Notes under the pieces: generated by a model | Databases searched by the model: none | What the model was told of the DNA's origin: nothing | The model's input: only the letters and a program-made list of their open reading frames with translations | Position numbers and translations under genes: made by a program | Shown: piece after piece, positions 1 to 8,500 of the stretch | Numbering within the stretch: the stretch's first letter is position 1 | Layout: each line of letters begins with the position of its first letter | Assembly (NCBI GenBank): GCA_002396645.1 | Contig: DGYI01000011.1 | Location: 16,599 to 25,891 of the forward strand | Direction of reading: 5' to 3' | From: Firmicutes bacterium UBA5010 | GTDB lineage: Bacteria > Bacillota > Clostridia > Tissierellales > Sedimentibacteraceae | Length of the DNA: 9,293 nt

Positions 1-816
1 AAATTCAATTCACATACTCCAAGCTTTTCTAAATCCAACGAATATGATTTGGAAAAGATTAATAGCGGTGGTTCATGGAAACAGGTAAGTGAAGGAATTT
101 ATATAATTACAGGTGATTATCCGGATATATCAAAAGTTAATATGGTATTAATAACCAAAGGAAATAAAGCAACGCTTATAGATGCGGGAAACGGAGAAGC
201 TGAAGGTATTCTGGTAAAAAACTATTTAGAAAGCAACAATATAAGTTTGGAAAATTTGATTCTTACTCATAAACACAGTGATCACAGAAGTAATTTAAAG
301 TTTCTTACAAAGGACAAACAAGTAAATATATATACTTTTGATGATGTAGAGGACGGACAAATCATAAATATGGGAAAGATAAAATTTAAGATAATATTTA
401 CTCCGGGACACTATGATGATCGCCATATCAGTGTTGAACTGGTAAATGAAAAGATTTTGGTTGCCGGAGATGTAGTGGTCACCAGCTATTTGCCATTGGT
501 TTTATATGGCGGCAATGCAAAGACCTTGGAAAATACATTGAACAAATTGAAGGAAAATAACTATGAATTGATAATACCCGGACACGGTGATATTGTGGAA
601 GCAAAAGAAACTATAGATACGAATTTAGAATATTTGAAAAATGCAGTGCAGAAAGTATCGGGGATAATAAACAGCAATAAAGATATTAATGAATTAAATA
701 GTATAAAGGCAGAAGAATGTGTCAGCACAACTCAATATCTTGATCGAAACAGCATAAATATTATACACATGGGTAATCTTACAAAAATATATTATGATTT
801 GAAAAAAGAAAACTAA
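1..816 (+). CDS. Metallo-beta-lactamase-fold hydrolase, 5' end probably outside the window
   Basis: This is a metal-dependent hydrolase of the MBL fold; its substrate cannot be told from the sequence. Counting from the TTG at 49 as residue 1, the ligand set is complete: HKHSDH at 74-79 (H74, H76, D78, H79), TPGH at 118-121 (H121), AGD at 139-141 (D141) and PGHG at 177-180 (H179). The order and spacing fit the glyoxalase II-like, single-domain MBL group, followed by a helical C-terminal tail of about 65 residues. Start: the TTG at 49 has no Shine-Dalgarno before it, and the frame has no stop back to base 1, adding 16 codons (KFNSHTPSF...). The gene therefore probably starts upstream and is cut by the window edge; a start at 49 is the alternative. 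It is followed by a hairpin and a separate promoter, so it is probably not in the addBA operon. The fold is certain; the role is unknown. Confidence 0.85.
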   Translation, partial: KFNSHTPSFSKSNEYDLEKINSGGSWKQVSEGIYIITGDYPDISKVNMVLITKGNKATLIDAGNGEAEGILVKNYLESNNISLENLILTHKHSDHRSNLKFLTKDKQVNIYTFDDVEDGQIINMGKIKFKIIFTPGHYDDRHISVELVNEKILVAGDVVVTSYLPLVLYGGNAKTLENTLNKLKENNYELIIPGHGDIVEAKETIDTNLEYLKNAVQKVSGIINSNKDINELNSIKAEECVSTTQYLDRNSINIIHMGNLTKIYYDLKKEN

Positions 817-831
817 GCTAAAAGCTATGTG

Positions 832-885
832 AATACAGAAAGCCAGAGAAAAATGAGAAATTATTTTTCTTTGGCTTTCTGTGTT
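832..885 (+). terminator. Long hairpin after the MBL gene, probable terminator
   Basis: Two 20-nt arms at 835-854 and 863-882 pair along their whole length with a single G-U wobble, around an 8-nt loop. Pairing extends a further 3 bp outward to 832 and 885 if one more U-G pair is allowed. It begins 16 bases after the MBL stop codon and precedes a promoter, which is where a transcription terminator is expected. Against this, the sequence after the stem (GTTATTAAGG) is only weakly U-rich, and the main U run lies inside the 3' arm. It may act as a bidirectional or inefficient terminator, or as a 3' stabilising stem. Confidence 0.55.
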
Positions 886-943
886 ATTAAGGTAGATACA
901 TCTAAGCTTTTACTCACTGATTCTTTGATTATTACCAAAACTA

Positions 944-966
944 TGATAAGTTCAAATTACTTATTA
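944..966. repeat. Small inverted repeat upstream of the addB promoter
   Basis: ATAAGT (946-951) and ACTTAT (959-964) are perfect inverted copies around a 7-base spacer. The pairing extends outward by a G-T and a T-A pair to 944 and 966. It ends 18 bases before the -35 element at 985, a position compatible with a regulator binding site. In DNA this AT-rich a 6-bp repeat may also arise by chance. Confidence 0.3.
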
Positions 967-984
967 AAGAATTTAGTATTTTCT

Positions 985-1013
985 TTTACAAAGCCAAGCA
1001 ATTTTGATATAAT
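985..1013 (+). promoter_or_regulatory. Predicted sigma-A promoter of the addB operon
   Basis: The -35 element TTTACA (985-990) matches the consensus at five of six positions. A 17-bp spacer leads to a perfect TATAAT -10 (1008-1013). The -10 is extended by TG one base upstream (1005-1006). Transcription would start near 1020, giving a leader of about 70 nt before addB. No GAAC...GTTC-type LexA (DinR) box is visible in 817-1090, so nothing here points to SOS control. Confidence 0.75.
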
Positions 1014-1076
1014 TTATATGCTAATAAATTTTATGACAGGATATAGTAAGACGGAGAATTTATGCAACTATGAAAT

Positions 1077-1083
1077 AAAGGAG
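1077..1083 (+). promoter_or_regulatory. Ribosome binding site deciding the addB start
   Basis: AAAGGAG lies 7 bases before the ATG at 1091, which is ideal spacing. It would be only 1 base from the in-frame TTG at 1085, which rules out that longer start. Confidence 0.85.
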
Positions 1084-1090
1084 CTTGCTT

Positions 1091-4000
1091 ATGGAATTAA
1101 AACTCGTTACAGGCAGAGCAAAGTCGGGTAAATCTGATTATCTATATAATGATGCATTAAATAAACTAAAATTGAATAGCGGAAGTAACTTTTTATACAT
1201 AGTTCCTGAGCAAATGACTTATTCTACCGAGCTTGACATTATAAATAAAATAAACGAGGACGGTCTTCTTGACATTCAAATAATCAGCTTTAAAAAGCTC
1301 GAATATATGGTTTTTGACGAAGTTGGAGGTTTAAGGCTTCAAAACATCAACGATTATGGGAAAATAATGCTTCTAAAAAAAATATGCGAGCAAAGTTTGG
1401 ACGAGCTCACAGTATATAAAAAAGCATTATATAAAGATGGATTTTTGAGAGAATTCAACTCCTTTATCAGAGAGCTTAAAAAGAATAAAATAGATATTTC
1501 AGTCCTTGAGAAGATAGATATTAATAGTTTGAAAAATGAGCTGTTAAAAAGAAAGCTTTCCGATATAATTAAAATTTATAAAAAAATAGAAGATGCAACA
1601 AGAGATAATTTTTTTGATGATGAGGATAAAACCAATTTTTTCATCAATATAATAGAGAAATCCAAGCTGATAAAAAACTCTTACATTTATATAGATAATT
1701 TTGAAAGCTTGGTAGGACAAAGACTGGATATAATTAAAAAACTTATTGAAAATTCAAAAGGAGTTACTATTTCAATAAACATAGACAACAAATGTCTTGA
1801 TAGACTTGAAGCGTCAGATGATTATGAGATTTTTAAGGTAACTTACGATACATATTTGCAGTATAAAAAAATAGCAGATGATTTAACCTTAAAACCTGAA
1901 ATAATTCAGCTTGAAGAAAGCTATATAAGCAATAAAGAAATAAAAGCCATAGATGAAAATATGTTTACAGTTTCAGGGCTTAAATACAAATACCCTGGAA
2001 ATCCAAAGAGTGTAATATCTTTTTCATCTATGAACACATATACGGAAATAGAGAATATATGCAGAAAAATCCTTAGTCTTGTGCGTGATGAGGGATATAG
2101 ATACAGAGATATAGCTGTAGTCAGTTCCGCTATGGATTTGTACAGTATAAATATTCAGAAGGTTTTTACGCAGTTTGATATACCGTTTTTTATAGACTTA
2201 AAGAAGGATATAATGAATAATCCTTTTGTCAAATACATTTTATCCATACTTGATATGTTCAATTTTAATTTTAAGCATCAGAGTGTTTTTGAGTATTTAA
2301 AAACAGGTTTTTCGGGGATTGATTACGGTGAGCTTGATAAGCTTGAGAATTTTGCTTTAGAGTTTGGGATAGAGGGAAATAAGTGGTTTAAGCCATTTAA
2401 TATTAAGAATAAGTACAAAGATATGGAGTTTTACGAAAGGCTTCGTCAAAAATTTGCAGATGATTTCGGAAAACTCAGAAAAGAATTTTCAAAGTTAAAA
2501 ACCTCTGAGGATATAACTATATTTTTGTATAATATATTTAAAATGCATAATATACAAAAAAACATTGAAAGAAAAGTGGACGAATTCAGAAATAAGGGAC
2601 TGTACGAATTATCCTTTATAAATGCACAGGTTTGGAATATAATAATAGAAATTTTTGAGCAAATTATACTTACATCTAAGGATGTGGATATAACGCCTAT
2701 TCAATACAGAAAGATATTGGAAGCCGGACTTTCCGAAATAGAGCTTGGCATTATCCCTCCTACACTTGATAAGGTAGTTGCGGGAGATTTAGACAGGGCA
2801 TTTATAAATAATTATAAAGCTATATTTTTAATAGGAGCAAACGAGGGCGTATTGCTGTCCCATGGAGAGGATAAGGGACTTTTGCTGGATGAAGAAAAAG
2901 ACAGCTTGAAAGCTCTTGGCTTGCAGTTATTGAATACAAGCACTTACAGCAATTATAAAGAAAAACATATTTTATACAAGGTCTTGACAAAGCCGACAGA
3001 CTATTTGTTTATAAGCTATGCTCTGAGTACAGTTGAAGGAAAGGCTCTTCAGCCTTCTATGTATATCGAGAGATTAAGTCAAATTTTTGTTAATCTAAAA
3101 ATTGAAAGCGACTTGAGCAGTAATGACGACTTAAGCTTTATCATGACTAAAAAGGCAACGCTCGAAGTTCTTATAGAAAGATTGAGAGAACATATTGAAG
3201 GCAAGCCTTTGAATGATGTTTGGAAGGATGTATACGGCTGGTATAAAAGAAACAGCGAGGATTTGGCATATATAATTGACAGCGGACTTAACTACAGAAA
3301 TATAGTTGAAAATATTAAAAATACAGATATTGATAAGCTGTATGGTGAATATATGACAATGTCTGCTTCAAAGCTTGAAGATTTTGCTTCATGTCCTTTT
3401 AAATTCTTTTTGGATTTCGGCATCAAACCCCTTCCGCGAAGGGAGCTTAAAGTTGAATATTACGATATAGGCAATATTTTCCATGAATGTATAGAGAAAT
3501 TTACTAACCTTATAATTGCTAAAGAGCTAGATGTTAAATCAACGGATAGAAAAAATGTGACTGAGCGCATGGAACAGTGCATTGCAGAGGTTTTGGAAAA
3601 AAATCTCTCAGATAATAATGCTCTTGAATACAATGAAAGAAATAAGTACATAAAAGAGAAGATAAAAAGGCTTTTGGACAGAGCGGCATGGACTATGATA
3701 AGTCAGCTTAAAAAGGGAAATTTTGAACCGAAATTTACAGAGTTTGAAATCAAAAGTATACTGAACAAAGTTCATGATACTCAAATTTCGGATATATCAA
3801 AGAAAATCTTAATTGAGGGCAGAGTTGACAGAGTTGATGTGCTTGAAGAAGGAGAAAATATATATATAAATATAGTTGACTATAAATCCTCTAAAAAGGA
3901 TATAGCTTTGAGTGATGTTATGAATGGATTGCAATTGCAGCTGTTTATGTATCTGTCTGCAATAATTAAGAGCGGCGAAAAAATAAATAATCTTATTCCT

Positions 4001-4495
4001 AAAATCGGGGGAGTATTTTATTTTAACATAGATGATCCGTTTATAAATGCAGATAACAGTTCAAGCGGCTTATACGAGGATGAGATATTTAAAGAGCTAT
4101 CTCTCAGGGGTTATGTACTTGAGGATATGAATATAATAAAAAATATAGACAGCGAAATTGAAGACTTGAAGTCATCAAATGTAATTCCTGTATCTCTGAA
4201 ATCGGACAATACTTTGACAAAAACGTCTAAGGCACTAAATGACAGTGAATATATGATGATTTTGGACAAGGTGGACGAAATAGCAGAGGACCTGTCTGAT
4301 AATATTTTGGAAGGCAAAATAGATATAAATCCATACAGGAAAGATGCAAATAAAACCCCTTGCAGCTATTGTGATTACAAAACCGTATGTCAATTCGATT
4401 CCTCGATAGACGGAAACAAATACAGAAATATTAAGAAAATAAGCAAGGATGAAATAATAAGTACCTTGCTAATAGAAAAAGAAAAAGGTGAGTAA
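1091..4495 (+). CDS. addB: ATP-dependent helicase/nuclease subunit B (AddB)
   Basis: AddB is the Fe-S nuclease subunit of the cytoplasmic AddAB complex, which unwinds and resects double-strand breaks and loads the recombination pathway; its nuclease cuts one of the two strands. The protein has 1134 residues, close to B. subtilis AddB (1166). The N-terminus carries the Walker A GRAKSGKS (8-15), followed by the family hallmark VPEQMTY. The middle is the inactivated helicase-like region. The C-terminal nuclease shows IGNIFH (H798), GRVDRVD (910-916) and VDYKSS (929-934; D930, K932), then a QLQLFMY stretch. The four cluster ligands are present: C768 in the segment ASCPFKF, and C1091-x2-C1094-x5-C1100. 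The ATG at 1091 is chosen for its AAAGGAG. It is the first gene of the operon; its stop is 4 bp from the next ATG, so translational coupling is likely. No motif is missing. Confidence 0.97.
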   Translation: MELKLVTGRAKSGKSDYLYNDALNKLKLNSGSNFLYIVPEQMTYSTELDIINKINEDGLLDIQIISFKKLEYMVFDEVGGLRLQNINDYGKIMLLKKICEQSLDELTVYKKALYKDGFLREFNSFIRELKKNKIDISVLEKIDINSLKNELLKRKLSDIIKIYKKIEDATRDNFFDDEDKTNFFINIIEKSKLIKNSYIYIDNFESLVGQRLDIIKKLIENSKGVTISINIDNKCLDRLEASDDYEIFKVTYDTYLQYKKIADDLTLKPEIIQLEESYISNKEIKAIDENMFTVSGLKYKYPGNPKSVISFSSMNTYTEIENICRKILSLVRDEGYRYRDIAVVSSAMDLYSINIQKVFTQFDIPFFIDLKKDIMNNPFVKYILSILDMFNFNFKHQSVFEYLKTGFSGIDYGELDKLENFALEFGIEGNKWFKPFNIKNKYKDMEFYERLRQKFADDFGKLRKEFSKLKTSEDITIFLYNIFKMHNIQKNIERKVDEFRNKGLYELSFINAQVWNIIIEIFEQIILTSKDVDITPIQYRKILEAGLSEIELGIIPPTLDKVVAGDLDRAFINNYKAIFLIGANEGVLLSHGEDKGLLLDEEKDSLKALGLQLLNTSTYSNYKEKHILYKVLTKPTDYLFISYALSTVEGKALQPSMYIERLSQIFVNLKIESDLSSNDDLSFIMTKKATLEVLIERLREHIEGKPLNDVWKDVYGWYKRNSEDLAYIIDSGLNYRNIVENIKNTDIDKLYGEYMTMSASKLEDFASCPFKFFLDFGIKPLPRRELKVEYYDIGNIFHECIEKFTNLIIAKELDVKSTDRKNVTERMEQCIAEVLEKNLSDNNALEYNERNKYIKEKIKRLLDRAAWTMISQLKKGNFEPKFTEFEIKSILNKVHDTQISDISKKILIEGRVDRVDVLEEGENIYINIVDYKSSKKDIALSDVMNGLQLQLFMYLSAIIKSGEKINNLIPKIGGVFYFNIDDPFINADNSSSGLYEDEIFKELSLRGYVLEDMNIIKNIDSEIEDLKSSNVIPVSLKSDNTLTKTSKALNDSEYMMILDKVDEIAEDLSDNILEGKIDINPYRKDANKTPCSYCDYKTVCQFDSSIDGNKYRNIKKISKDEIISTLLIEKEKGE

Positions 4496-4499
4496 ATAA

Positions 4500-5546
4500 A
4501 TGCTGTTTAAAGATTTAAAAAGCAGGATGCTTTTGCCTGATGATGAAATTATCATAAATAAGCACATAAAGATTAAGGATAAGGATTGTATAGTTTTGGG
4601 ATTTTGTTCACAAGGAGATGAAAACAAGCTATGGATGATAGTACATGATGAGAAGGCATGTTATAGAGATAACTCTGAGGATTTAGATTTTACGTGCGAT
4701 GAAGAAATGATTTTGTCGAACAGAGGGCAAATGAAACAAAGAATTGATGATTCAACTCATTTCAGTATAAATGAAATTGAGATTCAAGGAAAGAAAATAA
4801 ACTTCTGCTCATCAACTGCTTACTGTTTATCCGACAATGGCTATGAACCATATATGATGCTGCAGCATTTTGCACAGAGGGGTTTACTTCTTGATGAGTT
4901 TGATGAATATAATGTTCATGAATTATTTATATACAGCTTTAATCAACAGGAAAATGAAGAATTTCCTAAACCTGATTTGTCAAGGGAGCTTGATATTAAA
5001 CTACATGTGTCATATAATCCTAAAGAGATTTTGTCACAAAAATCTATAAGCCTGGATTTTGGTGATGATATCAACGAAAAATATATATTTTATGATGAAG
5101 AAGCTAAGAAGGAATGTGTATTTTATATTAATAAACTGATACATTACGATATCTGGGAAGATGCAAACAAGCATTTTGATTCCGAAGATATGAAAAATGC
5201 TATAAAAGCTTCCGGGATTAATAATGAAGAGCTGGAAGTGATGAAAAAGGATTATTTTGATTTTGTCGAGCAGAGCTGTCCTAAAGGAATGGATTTAGCC
5301 ATGATAGAATATGAAACGGAAGATGATATTCAGCTTAATTTTTATACAAGAGAGTTTTTAGATGCTAAGCCGGAATATAAAAACAAGTCAGGTATTTTTC
5401 TTTTCAGCCCTGACATAAAAACGGGACCTCATGGGTTCAGAAACAGAATGACTATGTTAAAGACCGTAAAAAAGGACTTTAACGAAAAAATGGATTTTGA
5501 ATTATTTTCTTGGTATAAGAAAATACCGGATGAAATTATCGAATAA
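4500..5546 (+). CDS. Unrecognised acidic protein encoded between addB and addA
   Basis: I do not recognise this 348-residue protein. It starts at an ATG with AAAGGTG 9 bases upstream, inside the end of addB. It begins 4 bp after the addB stop and ends 23 bp before addA, so it is clearly part of the operon. No signal peptide or membrane segment is visible, so it should be cytoplasmic. By hand count it has 72 Asp/Glu against 44 Lys/Arg and is rich in Phe and Tyr. It has eight scattered cysteines (30, 36, 54, 66, 103, 109, 206, 250) with no CxxC pair, so a zinc ribbon is unlikely. No Walker, helicase, nuclease or HTH motif stands out. The most motif-like stretches are VEQSCPKGMD (246-255), LNFYTREFLDAKP (269-281) and the Gly/Pro/Arg-containing segment at 309-316. 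Codon use matches its neighbours, so there is no sign of recent transfer. A role with AddAB is inference from position only. Confidence 0.9.
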   Translation: MLFKDLKSRMLLPDDEIIINKHIKIKDKDCIVLGFCSQGDENKLWMIVHDEKACYRDNSEDLDFTCDEEMILSNRGQMKQRIDDSTHFSINEIEIQGKKINFCSSTAYCLSDNGYEPYMMLQHFAQRGLLLDEFDEYNVHELFIYSFNQQENEEFPKPDLSRELDIKLHVSYNPKEILSQKSISLDFGDDINEKYIFYDEEAKKECVFYINKLIHYDIWEDANKHFDSEDMKNAIKASGINNEELEVMKKDYFDFVEQSCPKGMDLAMIEYETEDDIQLNFYTREFLDAKPEYKNKSGIFLFSPDIKTGPHGFRNRMTMLKTVKKDFNEKMDFELFSWYKKIPDEIIE

Positions 5547-5569
5547 AATACTATGTGAGGTGAAGGCTG

Positions 5570-8500
5570 ATGAAATGGACAGCCAATCAGCAAAAGGTTA
5601 TAGATACAAGAGACAAAAATATACTTGTTTCAGCCGCGGCAGGCTCCGGAAAAACTGCGGTTTTGGTTGAGAGAATAATAACTCTTATCAGAGATAATCA
5701 GGAAAGTATAGACTCTTTTTTGATTGTGACATTCACCAATGCTGCAGCTGCGGGAATGAAGCAGAAGATTCAAAAGGCTTTATACAAGGCATTAGAAGAT
5801 GATAATATGACTAATGGCAGTGTGGAAAATCAAGATTTCTCACACTTGAAAAAGCACCTCAGAGCGCAGCTTAACCTTTTAAGTAAAGCCAATATTTCAA
5901 CGATACACTCGTTTTGTATAGATGTATTAAGAAAGAATTTTCATGTACTTGGAATTGACCCGAATTTTAGAATCGGTGATACGAATGAATGTCAAATACT
6001 GTTAAACGATTCTGTGGATGAAGTTCTTGAAAGAGCCTATGCACAGAAAAGCAGTGATTTTGTTCAGTTGGTGGAATGCTTTACAAGCAATCGCTCAGAC
6101 AATGAATTGGTTGATATAATAAAAGACATGTATTATTTTGTTCTGAGCTTTCCAAATCCCTTAGAATGGCTTGAAAGTTCAATAAATATGCTCAGCCTCA
6201 CAAAAGAAGAGCTTGAAGACTCAGAATGGATTCAGGTCATAAACGAAAATATAAGTACCTTTTTAGAAGGAGCTAAAGAGTCATTAGAGGACTGTAAGGC
6301 TATATGCAGAGAACCCGGGGGGCCTAATGCTTATATTGACACTATACTGGCTGATTTAGATAATGTGAATTTATTAAAATCTTCATTGGACAAGAGCCTT
6401 GAGGATTTTATAAATACTTTATATTCAATGTCACATCCAAGACTTGCATCAATTCGAGGAAAAGCAAAAGAAGAGATTGATGAACAAAAAATAGATGAAG
6501 TAAAGCAAATACGTGAGGAATATAAAAAAATAACAGACAACATAAAAAAGCTTATACCCAATAAGACAATGGACGAATTTGCCGAGTCAATAAATTATAT
6601 GCAGCCCCCTATGCGAGCTTTATATGAATTGGTTCGTGAATTAATGCTTGAATTTAAGGAGAAAAAATCAGAAAAGGCTATAGTTGATTTTAATGATGTG
6701 GAGCATTTTGCACTTGAGGCTTTATCAAATGAAGATGTAAGTGATTTTTACAGGAATAAATTTAAGTTTATTTTTGTGGATGAATATCAAGACAGCAATC
6801 AGATTCAAGAAACTTTGCTCAGTCAGATTAAAAGAGAAAATAATATGTTTATGGTCGGTGATTCCAAGCAAAGCATATATAAATTCAGATTGGCTGATGT
6901 AAGCCTGTTTAATTCTAAAATGGAGACCTATGAGGAAGATTGCGAACTTTTGGAGGATATAAATCAAAGAATAGATTTAAATCATAATTTCAGAAGCAGA
7001 AGAGAAATTTTAAGCGCAGTTAATTTTATATTTGAAAGAATCATGTCCAAAAAGCTTGGAGAGATAAATTATGACAACTCTGTATTTTTAAATGCCGGAA
7101 CAGAATTTGAATCTGACAGCAAAGATTTTGTCGAGTTAAACATCATAGAATCTGACATAGCTGATGAGGATGAACTTGAAAATCAAGATAATTTTGATAT
7201 GGAAATTCAGGCTATGGGTACTGCCGAAATAGAAGCATATTTTGCTGTGAATAAAATAAAAAACCTATTGTCACAAAATACATATCATTCTAAAACAAAT
7301 GAATTTAAAGCTATAGAGTTTAAGGATATAGTCATACTTTTGCGTTCTGTATCAAATTGGTCGGGCATATTCGAGGAGATTTTCTTTAATGAGGGGATAC
7401 CTTTTTATTCCGATACGGGTACAGGATATTTTGAAACAATTGAAATTCAGATAATGATTAATTTGCTAAGACTCATTGACAATATAAGGCAGGATATACC
7501 TCTTTTGAGTATAATGCGTTCACCTATAGGCAAGTTTACTACGGAGGATTTAATAAAAATAAGAATCAAAGCTCCTAAAATTGCATTTATAGATGCATTG
7601 TATATTTACAAGAATACAGAAAAAGATGAGTTATCAGATAAAATAAGCACTTTTATAAATTTAATAGAAAAATATAAAAAAGACAGCAGATATGCCAAGC
7701 TTAATGATTTAATCTGGAAGATACTCATTGAAACAGATTATTATTATTTTGCAGGGGCATTGCCTAACGGAAAGATAAGACAGGCAAATTTGCGTCTGTT
7801 GACAGATAAGGCATACGAATATGAAAAAACTTCAATGACGGGATTATATAATTTCTTGAAATATATAGAAAAGCTGAAGCTTTCAAGCACAGATGAAGCA
7901 ACAGCTAAGATACTCGGTGAAAATGACAATGTAGTAAGGCTGATGACTATACATAAGAGCAAGGGACTTGAATTTCAAGTAGTTTTACTATGCGGTCTGA
8001 ATAAAAAGTTTAACATGATGGATGTATCAAAAAATATTTTAAAGCATAAAGTATATGGACTTGCTCCAAAATACATCAATCCTAAGCTTCGAATATACAA
8101 GGAAACCTTGCCTCGTATTGCCCTTAAAAATGTAACAAAGCTTGAAACCTTATCAGAAGAAATGAGAATTTTATATGTTGCTCTTACAAGAGCGGTGGAC
8201 AGGCTGATTCTGTGTGGAACTGTAAAAAGTGCAGAAAGAAGAGCTAAAAAGTGGAAAAGAGGAACAAGCCATTATAACTTGTATAGCGCAGCCTCGTATT
8301 TAGATTGGATTTGCAGCTCCTTATACAGTCACAAGGATGCTCATGCATTAAGAGAAACTATAGGGGATGACAGCTGCAATATAAAAATAGATATTTTTGA
8401 ATCAAGCTGGCATATAAATATTTTATCATTGTCGGATATTAAATATAACATCAAGGATGCCAATTTTGATAAAGAGTATAAAATAAACGAAATTAAAGCC

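Noticed and set aside
1085..1090. TTG at 1085 as the addB start
   Set aside because: It is only 1 base from AAAGGAG, whereas the ATG at 1091 has 7-base spacing and starts directly on the conserved N-terminus.
829..1131. A 100-codon open frame starting with GTG after the MBL gene
   Set aside because: It runs through the hairpin and the promoter, has no ribosome binding site and ends inside addB. Its composition is not protein-like. The shorter in-frame ATG at 1033 also lacks a ribosome binding site.
1375..1382. Run of eight A residues in addB as a possible frameshift site
   Set aside because: The frame continues normally on both sides, and such runs are expected in AT-rich genes with many Lys codons.
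3429..3443. GC-rich hairpin CCCTTC-CGC-GAAGGG inside addB
   Set aside because: The stem is only 6 bp, there is no U tract, and it lies in the conserved segment linking the first cluster cysteine to the nuclease. Protein coding explains it well enough.
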